Shown here in pieces: positions 1 to 7,697 of a stretch of 64,000 nt of DNA (the stretch's first letter is position 1; each line of letters opens with the position of its first letter). The position numbers were made by a program, and so were the translations under genes. The notes under the pieces were generated by a model that was not told the origin of the DNA, ran no database searches, and was given only the letters and a program-made list of their open reading frames with translations. The stretch comes from Aliidiomarina quisquiliarum (GTDB lineage Bacteria > Pseudomonadota > Gammaproteobacteria > Enterobacterales > Alteromonadaceae). The stretch is taken from positions 248,420 to 312,419 of the forward strand of contig NZ_JAMFTN010000010.1 of the NCBI RefSeq assembly GCF_023922585.1. The letters are read 5' to 3'.

Positions 1-450
1 GGCATTTTCAAGCGATATGGGTAAAGAGGAGAGACTACTTTTTCCTGCATTGATATCACGATAAAGTTTAGTCGCCCGCTCCACGTCCTGACTTGAGGGG
101 CAGGAGCGAACTGATTCATAGCCTATTACTCTGCCATTCTGTGTTACAGGCGTCACATACGCATCCACCCAATAATAGTCGCCATTTTTACAGCGGTTTT
201 TTACAAGACCCATCCATGGCTTACCGGATTTCAAATAGTGCCACATCTTTTTATATGCCTCTGGTGGCATATCCGGGTGCCTAACCATATTATGAGGCTG
301 TCCAATCAGCTCGTGCTTTTGAAAGCCACTGACTTCAACAAAGGCATCATTACATTCAAGAATAGTTCCTTCAGTATCAGTCACTGAAATCAGTTTAGTT
401 GTACTTCCAAATGTTTTCTCTCGATCAGTAACTGGCAGGTTTTTACGCAT
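1..450 (-). CDS. Aer-like PAS-domain sensor, N-terminal part only
   Basis: The reading frame starts at the ATG at 450 and runs off the left edge, giving about 150 residues. The protein opens MRKNLPVTDRE and carries a PAS fold with the Aer-type signatures GTILECNDAFVEVSG, PHNMVRHPDMP and NGDYYWVDAYVTP. In the Aer family this PAS module binds FAD and senses redox state or oxygen, passing the signal to a C-terminal chemoreceptor signalling domain; the receptor part would lie outside the window. Aer-like receptors are not SXT/R391 backbone genes, so this is either hotspot cargo or DNA beyond a rearrangement bounded by the neighbouring insertion sequence. The family call is firm for the PAS domain; the full architecture is inferred. 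Confidence 0.75.
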   Translation of the reverse strand, partial: MRKNLPVTDREKTFGSTTKLISVTDTEGTILECNDAFVEVSGFQKHELIGQPHNMVRHPDMPPEAYKKMWHYLKSGKPWMGLVKNRCKNGDYYWVDAYVTPVTQNGRVIGYESVRSCPSSQDVERATKLYRDINAGKSSLSSLPISLENA

Positions 451-767
451 AAATGTTCCTTATTTGTACAGGGCATTATAATTCAGTAGCTTCGTATGCT
501 TTGCAATATAGTATTTTAACTATAAAAGGGAAACTCTTACCTGAATCAGTGACGAGTATTGCTTAAGATTACAGATCGGAGCAGTCACTGTTTTATCGCT
601 CTTTAACAATCGATTTTATTCGTACTGATGTGCGCTTGCATTGCAGGCTACTGATTTTTGCCTATTAAAGGATTTTTCTCTGGTTAAAATTCAAACAATT
701 TTGACCGATTTGGCATGCTGAGGCCTGGCTACTAGCCATGCAAGGAATGTTTGGTATATCGAGTATG
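451..767. other. Gene-free stretch left of the IS transposase
   Basis: This 317-bp stretch holds the region upstream of the PAS gene and the left flank of the insertion sequence. It contains an imperfect inverted repeat, GGTTAAAATT at 682-691 and AATTTTGACC at 697-706, with one mismatch and a 5-nt loop. No coding sequence was seen. Confidence 0.5.
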
Positions 768-2145
768 TCAGGTAATGTGATACACGCGATTGAATGCGCT
801 AAATCCTGGACAATGAGAGCCAAACTTAAGTGTCAGCTGTCTACCACTCTTCACGAGTCGGCAGGCCAGATACATCAACTCTTGCATAACGGTTTTCAAT
901 CGGCGACGTTTCGCTGAGTGCCGCACAGGTGAGTCAGATTGCATTAAGCCGCGTAAACCGATCCAGCGTAAGATGTTATAAGCCATGACGGCAAAGCCCA
1001 TGACTAGATCGTTAGTCGCGAACTTCCCTGATGGCAGGCGCTCTAGATCCAAGTCGGTCTTGAACTCGCTATGGAACTGTTCACACAGCGCATGCCCTTT
1101 GTAGAGTTTAATCACCGTGGCGTCATCTGCCACATCTGAAGACAATGAGGTCAACCAGCCATCTAAGCTGATTTCAGGCTCCAAGAACAACTGACCTTTG
1201 GCATCAGAGTGTCTCACCGTGACTTTGATCACTCGACGCGTATTGGCCGCATCATCCAGCTGTTGAGAGAACACGGCTTCCATTTTACCGGGGCGTGTGT
1301 GTAGCCACTTCGCATGTGTACAGGCTTCATCGTACCATTGCCAGACATTCTGCTTTCGTGGGTTCCATTTAATCAGGAAGTCGACGTTTTGGTCGTTCAG
1401 AAAAACACGGTTTTCAAGCGCATCATGTGCACTATCCAGTCGGATCAGTAATGACTGATCGGTAAGCTGACGTGCTCTTGGAATCACCCGTTGAAGTACA
1501 TTGATAAACTCAGCATTAGCATGTTGGCTGCCAGGGCGTAACTCACAACCTAAGCACCAGCCTTGTTGACCCAAATAGGCAGCGATCGGTGCATAGCCAT
1601 CATGGCCTTTGTAGGTATACGAAACACCTTCCTTTTTGGTGTCACTGTTATCCATGGGGAACACGTCCATATCCAAGGGAATATACCCTGTTGAGAGCCC
1701 TGTTAGTGGAATGGATGCATTCTGTAAAAACTCAACACTGGCCGAACTTAACAGTGGCAGTAAATTAACGGCATCTTCATCAAAGCGCTGACGTAATCGC
1801 GCGGATGAGGGTGATTGTTTGATACCCATGGCGGCCTTGAAGTAGGGATCATGTCTGGCTTGTTCGACGGCTTCAAAGTCACTTTTGCCCAAGCAAACGA
1901 GTCCTACATACGTACGAATAAGATCGATATTAGCGATACCATGGCGTTTAGCGACATCACGAGAAGTCTTATGAAGTGATGTCATTTGGTTGATGCAATG
2001 ACCAATGAGAGCAAGACCACCATGAGGTGTGATCACTTCGGTTTTAGACTGAACAAGCTTGAACTTACGCATGGTAGTAACATCACTGATTGGGTGAATG
2101 GACAGTGATGACTATTTTAACGTTGGAAGCCTTGCTATTGCAGGG
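720..2145 (-). mobile_element. IS1380-family insertion sequence, ends not resolved
   Basis: The element is defined by its transposase at 768-2072. Possible terminal matches are GCATGCTGAGGCCTGG near 713-728 on the left and CCTGCAATAGCAAGG (minus strand) near 2130-2144 on the right. They share only short words such as GCAAGG, so no convincing terminal inverted repeat or target duplication was established. The given limits are approximate. The right end lies at or inside the 3' end of the adjacent recombinase gene. Confidence 0.5.
768..2072 (-). CDS. IS1380-family transposase
   Basis: A 434-residue DDE transposase, the usual size for IS1380-family proteins. The three catalytic regions are visible in order: the first Asp in LDMDVFPMDNSDTKKEG (about residues 133-149), the second in LIRLDSAHDA (about 209-218), and the Glu in CEQFHSEFKTDLDLERLPSG (about 328-347), followed by the conserved ATNDLVMGFAVMAYN segment. 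The frame is intact, so the enzyme may be active. It cuts and joins the ends of its own element. It lies between the PAS gene and a small tyrosine recombinase, outside the conserved ICE genes. Confidence 0.9.
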   Translation of the reverse strand: MRKFKLVQSKTEVITPHGGLALIGHCINQMTSLHKTSRDVAKRHGIANIDLIRTYVGLVCLGKSDFEAVEQARHDPYFKAAMGIKQSPSSARLRQRFDEDAVNLLPLLSSASVEFLQNASIPLTGLSTGYIPLDMDVFPMDNSDTKKEGVSYTYKGHDGYAPIAAYLGQQGWCLGCELRPGSQHANAEFINVLQRVIPRARQLTDQSLLIRLDSAHDALENRVFLNDQNVDFLIKWNPRKQNVWQWYDEACTHAKWLHTRPGKMEAVFSQQLDDAANTRRVIKVTVRHSDAKGQLFLEPEISLDGWLTSLSSDVADDATVIKLYKGHALCEQFHSEFKTDLDLERLPSGKFATNDLVMGFAVMAYNILRWIGLRGLMQSDSPVRHSAKRRRLKTVMQELMYLACRLVKSGRQLTLKFGSHCPGFSAFNRVYHIT

Positions 2146-2791
2146 TTTTGAACACATTTATTGAATCTGAAGTCACGGATTCAGGTCTTATTTCAAGATT
2201 TTCAGCAGACTCAAGCGCATCCTGCACATCGATACCAAGATAACGCACTGTGCTTTCGATTTTCTTATGACCGAGTAACAACTGAATGGCGCGTAAGTTT
2301 TTGTCTCGCTTGTACAGAATAGAAACTTTAGTTCTGCGCATGGAGTGAGTGCCATACAAACTGCTTTCTAAACCTATGGATGACACCCATTTATGGACTA
2401 TGCGATCGTAAGCGCGGGTGCCAAGATGAGGTACAGTATGCTTTCGTGATGGGAATAAATAGTCAGTAGCGTTTAATTTAGCGTATGCTATCCATTTGCG
2501 TAACGACTCACGGGTATATGCAATTATCTCAAACATCACCGGCGTACCGGTTTTTTGCTGCACCACACTGGTACGAGTGAGAATATCGCCAGAGCGCATC
2601 ACATCAGAGACTTTCAACGCCACCAAATCACACCCCCGTAACTTAGAATCAATCGCGAGGTTAAACAGAGCCAGCTCCTTTAAGTTGTTGGCTATTTCCA
2701 GCAGGGCACGGATAGACCAAATTTCTTGTTGGCGCAGCGGCGCTTTTTGGCCGATGATCTTGCCTTTGTTCCATGGTATGCGGCTTGCCAT
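2135..2791 (-). CDS. Small tyrosine recombinase, C terminus possibly altered
   Basis: A 218-residue tyrosine recombinase lacking a long N-terminal arm-binding domain. The full catalytic set can be placed: Arg52 (KLRGCD), Lys80 (VVQQKTG), His149 and Arg152 (THSMRR), His175 (LLGHKK) and Tyr184 (TVRYLG). Such short recombinases occur as accessory genes on mobile DNA. GAGG precedes the ATG at 2791. After the LESAENLEI segment the frame continues for about 17 residues before a TAG that sits at the presumed end of the neighbouring IS, so the IS may have replaced the original stop codon. Function as a site-specific recombinase is likely; its target is unknown. It is not the ICE integrase. Confidence 0.75.
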   Translation of the reverse strand: MASRIPWNKGKIIGQKAPLRQQEIWSIRALLEIANNLKELALFNLAIDSKLRGCDLVALKVSDVMRSGDILTRTSVVQQKTGTPVMFEIIAYTRESLRKWIAYAKLNATDYLFPSRKHTVPHLGTRAYDRIVHKWVSSIGLESSLYGTHSMRRTKVSILYKRDKNLRAIQLLLGHKKIESTVRYLGIDVQDALESAENLEIRPESVTSDSINVFKTLQ

Positions 2792-2985
2792 GATAATGCC
2801 TCATTATTTTGCAGTGACATTTCTTTATCGACAGAACAGCGTAAATAATGACCGAACTTGATGTTTCAATTAACATCACATAGCACACTTTGGTATGACC
2901 AGCATTTGAGGTTATGTTAGATCAAGACTTGATTAAGCACAATGCGCAAGTAAAAGTCACCGAACATAATTGGCATTTGAAATAG

Positions 2986-3018
2986 CAATGACCGCTTTGA
3001 GCTGCAAAGCAGTCATTG
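2986..3018. repeat. Imperfect palindrome in the recombinase upstream region
   Basis: CAATGACCGCTTTG at 2986-2999 pairs with CAAAGCAGTCATTG at 3005-3018 with one mismatch and a 5-nt loop. It lies in the 297-bp gap between the recombinase and the next gene. No T-run follows on either side, so it is not a typical terminator. It resembles dispersed palindromic intergenic sequences of gammaproteobacteria, but its family is not identified. Confidence 0.5.
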
Positions 3019-3088
3019 TTGTTGGTTTATGCGAATCTCCGCTTTTGGCACATAAGTAATATTCATAAAGTGCGAATACTACATTAGC

Positions 3089-3796
3089 TTACTTTACTGC
3101 AAAAACCGTAACCAATGTCTTCATTGAGTCACCCGTAATCATAACAAAGTACATCTTGCTCTCCACGTGCTGCCAGAATTCGGCCTCTTGTGCATATTTT
3201 TTTGCTTTTTTAGTAGCGACGCTTTCTGGTAACTCGGCTTTAGTTAGCGCAGAACATAACAGCTTTGTGCACAAAGCCTTCCAAGGATGCTTAGGTACAC
3301 CGTCTGAAAGCCTTTCCACGAATCTTTCTAGTGCATGACGAGTTACCACGACAGGTCCAATGTTCGGAACGTTGATGACCTCATCGATTTCTCTCACTGT
3401 AGCATTATCGACGCTGTATTCTTCGAAGGAATGTGAGAGCCAATCGTCCCACTTCTCTACCGAGATCTGTGCTTCCTGGTATCGAGTGAGCAAAAACCTA
3501 GTCAGGCTGTAAAGTGAATGCTTAGTTGAGCGTTGTTTCTGTAACTTTTTGATAGCTCCTTTACTGACTCGGATTTGAAGCCCATTACCGCTTCGGTTAC
3601 TCCCCATCACCTCTTTCACTGACAGTAGGTGATGAATAGCATAAAGCTCAGCTGCAATTGGCTTTTGCTGCTCAGGTAGCTTGTCGTATTGCTCACCTAA
3701 ATCGACCTTTAGCTCACCACCTCTTCGAAGTCCGGTCTTCCAGTAAACCGTAAACTCACCATCAATCTGCTTTGTTAACAGGGTTAATACCATCAT
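3089..3796 (-). CDS. Conserved hypothetical protein, 235 aa
   Basis: Not recognised. The protein is soluble, without signal peptide or membrane segment. Its N-terminal 80 residues contain a tyrosine- and glycine-bearing stretch (YWKTGLRRGGELKV) and a helix AAELYAIHHLLS, compatible with, but not proof of, an RNase H-like fold. A lysine-rich segment follows (SKGAIKKLQKQRSTKH). The C-terminal half contains VVVTRHALERFVERL and ends in a beta-rich YFVMITGDSMKTLVTVFAV. It has its own promoter region, since a terminator and an 18-bp motif shared with the promoter of the 55187-55486 gene lie just upstream. It sits at the edge of hotspot 3 and may be ICE backbone. Confidence 0.6.
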   Translation of the reverse strand: MMVLTLLTKQIDGEFTVYWKTGLRRGGELKVDLGEQYDKLPEQQKPIAAELYAIHHLLSVKEVMGSNRSGNGLQIRVSKGAIKKLQKQRSTKHSLYSLTRFLLTRYQEAQISVEKWDDWLSHSFEEYSVDNATVREIDEVINVPNIGPVVVTRHALERFVERLSDGVPKHPWKALCTKLLCSALTKAELPESVATKKAKKYAQEAEFWQHVESKMYFVMITGDSMKTLVTVFAVK

Positions 3797-3816
3797 GTTT
3801 GTTTCTCCTATTGGTT

Positions 3817-3857
3817 ATCTATTTTTCATTCTCCATGTTTTTTCAAATATGCAAGGC
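3817..3857 (-). promoter_or_regulatory. Promoter-like region sharing an 18-bp motif with 55542-55559
   Basis: On the minus strand GCCTTGCATATTTGAAAA (3857-3840) is followed after a short gap by TGGAGAATGAAAA. The same 18 bases, followed by TGGAAAATGGAAA, occur upstream of the 99-residue gene at 55486. Both lie between a terminator-like hairpin and a gene start. This fits a promoter or activator site used twice. SetCD control is a guess. Confidence 0.45.
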
Positions 3858-3859
3858 GC

Positions 3860-3882
3860 AAAAAAAGGGGCCGAAGCCCCTT
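3860..3882 (-). terminator. Intrinsic terminator after the primase-like gene
   Basis: On the minus strand the stem AAGGGGC/GCCCCTT closes a TTCG tetraloop (3882-3865) and runs into a stretch of seven T. It begins four bases after the stop of the primase-like gene and would end transcription of the DNA-metabolism block. Confidence 0.9.
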
Positions 3883-3885
3883 GGA

Positions 3886-4959
3886 TCAGATATGAACTTT
3901 AGGAAAGCCCATGGCACCGTAAACATTCAACACATCATTCCAATCCCAACTTTTCACGCCAAGTGACGTTGGTATCGGAGGGATCAACACTTGTGTCAGA
4001 ATGCCTTTTTGCCAGGCTTTTTTCTTGAGTTCATTCGCTGCATTCAGGCCGGTCTCAGAGAGATCGTGATCTGCCCAGATGTACAGCATTTTCACATTAC
4101 TTGGTGGTTCAAACCTAGCCAGTAGCGTTGCATTCACAACCGACCAACATGTTTGCCCCGTTGCTCTGGTTACCGCTAGGGCCGTTTCTATACCTTCAGA
4201 AACACCTAGTACTTCACCAGGCTCACCTATAGGAATGGCACCACCAGTGATTGTTCTGTCACTTGGTATCGGCATCATCTTTTTAGGCTTTTCAACCGGC
4301 GCTTTGAATCCATCTTCACTTAGGTAGATCCGATGGAACGTGGCCGAACGCCCTTGCTGCGTAACGATTTTACCTAGCAGCGCTGGGTAGCTATCGATAA
4401 ACAGACCATCTTCATCATGGTAAGGCAAGTTTGGATGAAACCTCAGCACCGAATCCCATTCAGGACGAAGCCGGGTAACAATGCCACGACGATGCAAGTA
4501 GTTCCAAACTGGTTGCGCACGAGTATCTGCAAGAGATAGCGTTTCTCCCCAGGTTTGATTCAAGCGATGGATAATCGCTTTGTCCTCGTCCTGCTTTCTA
4601 GCCTTCCAATCAACAGCGTTACGCGTTATTGCCCGAGAAGGTGCTTGTATTTGTCCGGGTTGAATACCAAGAACTTGGCCAATTGCTTCAATAGACTGAG
4701 CAAAGTTCCACCCATTAATCCAAGACAACAGTTCAAAGCCATCATGAAAGATACCGCAGGTATTACAAACGCCACCACCGGTATATTCAGCATCTTTGAA
4801 CAGCCTAAAGCCATCACGACCGCCATGAACAGGACAAGCCACATGACGGCCTTTTCGAGCAATAGCGGCATCAAGTTCTGGCACCAATGCCGCTAATACT
4901 TGAAGCCATTGGCCATTAAGATATGGCCTTACTGTTTCAATTTGTAAAGGTAACGCCAT
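3886..4959 (-). CDS. Zinc-finger/Toprim primase-like protein
   Basis: A 357-residue protein with the layout of P4-type zinc-finger/Toprim proteins. The N-terminal zinc site is CPVHGG at about 42 and CNTCG at about 65. The C-terminal Toprim core shows the acidic VSEGIETALAV (about 254-264) and WADHDLSETG (about 293-302). Such proteins prime or otherwise handle single-stranded plasmid and phage DNA; here it could help convert transferred strands to duplex. No helicase domain is present, so it is shorter than full P4 alpha primases. AAGGAGG precedes the ATG. It is the last gene of the DNA-metabolism block and is followed by a strong terminator. Confidence 0.75.
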   Translation of the reverse strand: MALPLQIETVRPYLNGQWLQVLAALVPELDAAIARKGRHVACPVHGGRDGFRLFKDAEYTGGGVCNTCGIFHDGFELLSWINGWNFAQSIEAIGQVLGIQPGQIQAPSRAITRNAVDWKARKQDEDKAIIHRLNQTWGETLSLADTRAQPVWNYLHRRGIVTRLRPEWDSVLRFHPNLPYHDEDGLFIDSYPALLGKIVTQQGRSATFHRIYLSEDGFKAPVEKPKKMMPIPSDRTITGGAIPIGEPGEVLGVSEGIETALAVTRATGQTCWSVVNATLLARFEPPSNVKMLYIWADHDLSETGLNAANELKKKAWQKGILTQVLIPPIPTSLGVKSWDWNDVLNVYGAMGFPKVHI

Positions 4960-4974
4960 ATAACCTCCTTAAGT

Positions 4975-5012
4975 AAAAAGCCGACTCCTACCACTGGTGG
5001 TAAAAGTCAGCT
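4975..5012 (-). terminator. Terminator or attenuator upstream of the primase-like gene
   Basis: On the minus strand AGCTGACT (5012-5005) pairs with AGTCGGCT (4986-4979) with one G-U pair. An inner TACCA/TGGTA stem lies inside and a run of T follows. It lies between the 113-residue gene and the primase-like gene, whose AAGGAGG is only a few bases further on, so it could end the upstream transcript or attenuate the primase gene. Confidence 0.6.
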
Positions 5013-5050
5013 TGGGTCCTACATTAAGCCGTTTGGTTAATGCAGGAACG

Positions 5051-5392
5051 TTAGTCAAGCTGGATACCATGTCGTCTTAATAGCCACATGATGGAATCAC
5101 GAAGCACATCAGGATCGACAACCGCAGCCATCGCGCAAACACGAAAGCAAAATGGCGCTATTTCGTCATTTTGAATCCACGACAACACATCCTTGCGCAA
5201 CCGAGTGCTGACACGACCGTCCAGCAATACTCGGATCGCATCCAATAGAATGCCTTCGCGTAACTGCCAGATTTCCGTGTCAGACCAAGTGACTGGGGCA
5301 TCATCAAACTCAAATAGAAATTCGAGCTGTGATGATGTGTGTTGATGGGACTGCTTTTGTGATGTAGGAGAATGGGCAATGCGCCCATTCAT
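5051..5392 (-). CDS. Conserved ICE hypothetical protein, 113 aa
   Basis: Not recognised by domain. It is a small, mainly helical soluble protein with an acidic middle (FLFEFDDAPVTWSDTEIWQLREGIL) and a C-terminal LRDSIMWLLRRHGIQLD. Its ATG overlaps the stop codon of radC in a TAATG arrangement, so translation is probably coupled. Its position just after radC matches a small conserved gene at the hotspot-3 side of SXT/R391 ICEs. No function is proposed. Confidence 0.65.
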   Translation of the reverse strand: MNGRIAHSPTSQKQSHQHTSSQLEFLFEFDDAPVTWSDTEIWQLREGILLDAIRVLLDGRVSTRLRKDVLSWIQNDEIAPFCFRVCAMAAVVDPDVLRDSIMWLLRRHGIQLD

Positions 5393-5889
5393 TAAAGATA
5401 ACCGCGTTCGGCAAGCGAAACGCAGCCCTCGGATGCGACTACGACATGGTCAAGCGTTCGAATATCAACAAGTGACAAGGAGTCACGAAGTCGATGAGTG
5501 ATGCGTTTATCAGCTTCACTAGGCTCAGGATCACCCGATGGATGGTTATGAACCAGTATCACTGCTGCCGCATTAAGTTCCAATGCCCGCTTTGTTACTT
5601 CCCTTGGATATACGCTCGCCGCATCTAAAGTGCCTTTAAATAGCTCTTCAAATCGAATAACGCGATGCTTTGTATCAAGAAACAGCACGCCAAAGACTTC
5701 GTGCTCATACTCGTGCATCAGTGTTTGCAGGTATGAGAACGCCGACGATGGCTGTTCAATTTTTCGACCTTTACTCAATCGACTACGGGCAAGCTTAAGC
5801 GCCATATCTAAGATATCCGCTTCAGTCACTTGCTCAGGAACGATATAAGTACCGGCCTCTTCGCCAGCTAAGAACTTTTTGTTTTTCAT
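5392..5889 (-). CDS. radC: RadC-family JAB/MPN-domain protein
   Basis: The protein carries the JAB-type metal motif HNHPSGDPEPSEAD, preceded by the conserved Glu in FEELFKGTLDAASVYPREV. The family is common on mobile elements; its biochemical role is unsettled, and a role in DNA recombination or repair is only suggested. I chose the ATG at 5889 (165 residues) because GGAG stands six bases upstream; a longer frame opening with TTG at 5901 would run through that ribosome site. The start lies behind a two-hairpin leader in which GTCTCC and GGAGAC pair across the ribosome site. Its stop overlaps the ATG of the next gene. Confidence 0.85.
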   Translation of the reverse strand: MKNKKFLAGEEAGTYIVPEQVTEADILDMALKLARSRLSKGRKIEQPSSAFSYLQTLMHEYEHEVFGVLFLDTKHRVIRFEELFKGTLDAASVYPREVTKRALELNAAAVILVHNHPSGDPEPSEADKRITHRLRDSLSLVDIRTLDHVVVASEGCVSLAERGYL

Positions 5890-5893
5890 AGGA

Positions 5894-5955
5894 GTCTCCA
5901 AAAAAAAGCGGAGACGAACCCATGCCCTGACGGAGACGGAATCGTCCCCGCAGGG
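5894..5955 (-). promoter_or_regulatory. Two-hairpin leader of radC, SD buried
   Basis: Distal hairpin 5955-5925: CCCTG+CGGGGACG pairs with CGTCTCCG+CAGGG around an ATTC loop, with one bulged T. Proximal hairpin 5915-5894: GTCTCC pairs with GGAGAC, which contains the Shine-Dalgarno GGAG; the loop is a T-run. The SD could also pair with the GTCTCC of the distal hairpin, so alternative folds are possible. The placement upstream of radC recalls the published radC RNA motif; identity is not established. Confidence 0.65.
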
Positions 5956-5972
5956 TGGTAAAATTGATGTGG

Positions 5973-7628
5973 TTACTGAATTAACAGTTGTTGTGTTACT
6001 TCGAATAACTCACGCTTTAGATCTTTGACGTCATTAATCACAATGCTTTGAGGAAAGAATTTCTCAACACTGCGTGTTTGAATCCCGATCCCCAGCAGCT
6101 CAAAGCCACTGCGTCTGCACCGGTCAACAATGTCATGCGTGGCAGCCCAATCATCTGGGTCACCATCCGTTAGCACTATCATTAGCTTTCGCTTCTGTTT
6201 TTGTGCCAACAAACTGTTTGCCGCAAACCACATAGCTTGTGCCATAGGCGTACAACCTCGTGGTTTTTGGTCAAAACAGGCGGCCCGATGTCGAACCGAT
6301 TGCTTGGGCAATAACGCGATAGATACTTCCTGATGAATACCAGGAAAATAACTGACCGCAGGTACAACACCCGGTATACCTTCCAATGCCATGGCCAAAG
6401 CCAAAGCGGCTTCATTGGCAACATGAAAGTACTTGCGATTACCTTCGCCAATGGGCTTACCCATTGAGCCCGATATATCGACAAGCAAGTGCACAGCAGC
6501 ATTAGGCGCAATGCGCGGCTGCCTTTGAATAAACAATCTCGATTCACCTGCTTGTGAGGCGGCAAGACGATGGGTTGCAACTCGAAGACCGTGCCGTTTG
6601 GCATGATTCCGATTGTCCTGACTGGACTGAACCATGCCCCTAAGCCTGGCTCGAATTTGAGCGGACTCAGACGCCGATAAGGTCAAAATGGCCTCATCAC
6701 CCAACATAGCCTGCTCTGCTTGGGGCAAACTGAGTGGAGTGACACCCTGATGTCCTTCAGCTTGTTCCGACAACACTTCTGCCACTTGTGCAAAGGTATC
6801 GGATTCAAACTGAGCGGCACTGGCCTCTAAGGCTTGTCGCAAATTGTCAGCTTGATCAGAGTTATCAGAATCTCCCGTTTCAGCAGCATCCCCCGTTGCA
6901 GACGAACCTGTTTCCGGGGTTTGACTGTCACTACTGCTATTGCTGTCATTACTCGCATCTTGTCCAATGTCATCACCGTTATCAGCATCCGACTCATCCT
7001 GTGGTGGACGAGATTCTTCTTCCAACATGGCAACGATGGCATCGACAAGTTTCAGCACTTCACCTGTAGATGCCAGGCTAGGCACTGCTGTCAGCATGGC
7101 GCTTAACCGGCTCATCGCTGCGGCAGGAAAGAGTTGTCTCACTCTTTCATCAACAGCTTGATACAAAGGCGTCAGTGCTTTCTGGCCCAGAAAATGGCAT
7201 CTCAAGCGAAACAACAACCAGGCTTGCAAGTTAGATGCAGGCTCAGGCTGTTCAGGTACACACATTTGCTGTGTGTCCACCATGTACTCAATCACTTGCG
7301 AAATACTGCGCCGGGTTCCGGGGTAATCCTTTGCCAATTCGTTTTCAATGCGAACGTCCTCAATGATATTGAGAAGTGCCTTACGGATCGGCTTGGACGA
7401 CGCCTTCTGCACCATGTCAAAATTGGTATGCCGAATATGCGCCGCTTCATGAGCCAGATAACCCCAAGCTATCTGTTGATAGTGTGGGTCGTCTGGGTTT
7501 GCTGTTGGGATCACAATCCGCTCACCATCGGTAAACGCATCTTGTCCTTGAATAAGCACCTTCACACCAAACTTTTCGCCATAAGCGGCGGCAACGATTG
7601 GCAGTGCGTTTTTTAATGGATGATTCAT
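5973..7628 (-). CDS. CobT-like von Willebrand A-domain protein
   Basis: A 551-residue protein. The N-terminal part carries a metalloprotease-like HEAAHIRH at about residues 60-67. A low-complexity acidic linker rich in D, N, S, E and Q follows at about 200-270. The C-terminal VWA domain has a MIDAS motif, VDISGSMGK, at about 388-396 and TDGDPDDW near 488. In cobaltochelatases CobT works with the AAA+ protein CobS, and related MoxR/VWA pairs act as chaperone-like remodellers. A cobS-like gene lies upstream in the same block, so the two probably form a pair unrelated to cobalamin. The start lies behind a two-hairpin leader. SXT/R391 and IncA/C elements share this gene arrangement. Confidence 0.8.
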   Translation of the reverse strand: MNHPLKNALPIVAAAYGEKFGVKVLIQGQDAFTDGERIVIPTANPDDPHYQQIAWGYLAHEAAHIRHTNFDMVQKASSKPIRKALLNIIEDVRIENELAKDYPGTRRSISQVIEYMVDTQQMCVPEQPEPASNLQAWLLFRLRCHFLGQKALTPLYQAVDERVRQLFPAAAMSRLSAMLTAVPSLASTGEVLKLVDAIVAMLEEESRPPQDESDADNGDDIGQDASNDSNSSSDSQTPETGSSATGDAAETGDSDNSDQADNLRQALEASAAQFESDTFAQVAEVLSEQAEGHQGVTPLSLPQAEQAMLGDEAILTLSASESAQIRARLRGMVQSSQDNRNHAKRHGLRVATHRLAASQAGESRLFIQRQPRIAPNAAVHLLVDISGSMGKPIGEGNRKYFHVANEAALALAMALEGIPGVVPAVSYFPGIHQEVSIALLPKQSVRHRAACFDQKPRGCTPMAQAMWFAANSLLAQKQKRKLMIVLTDGDPDDWAATHDIVDRCRRSGFELLGIGIQTRSVEKFFPQSIVINDVKDLKRELFEVTQQLLIQ

Positions 7629-7686
7629 GGGAGTCTCCTAATCATTAGGGGGAATACTCCCTCAGCGGGAGCGTTTCCCCGCTGGG
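7629..7686 (-). promoter_or_regulatory. Two-hairpin leader of the cobT-like gene, overlapping stems
   Basis: Distal hairpin 7686-7659: CCC and AGCGGG pair with CCCGCT and GGG across a GA bulge. Proximal structure: GGGAGT (7661-7656) can pair with ACTCCC (7634-7629), enclosing an inner CCTAA-TGA-TTAGG stem that takes up part of the AGGAG ribosome site. Bases 7659-7661 belong to both outer stems, so the two folds compete. Confidence 0.6.
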
Positions 7687-7697
7687 AATGTGAGTGT

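Noticed and set aside
594-610. GCTCTTTAACAAT, a boxA-like word known from rRNA leaders
   Set aside because: There is no rRNA or matching leader structure nearby; a chance or vestigial match.
720-2145. Terminal inverted repeats and target duplication of the IS1380 element
   Set aside because: Only short shared words such as GCAAGG were found, so no limits could be supported.
6182-7616. Several open frames of 70-160 codons over the cobT-like gene on both strands
   Set aside because: They are shadows of the acidic repeat-like coding region; none has a ribosome site or recognisable domain.
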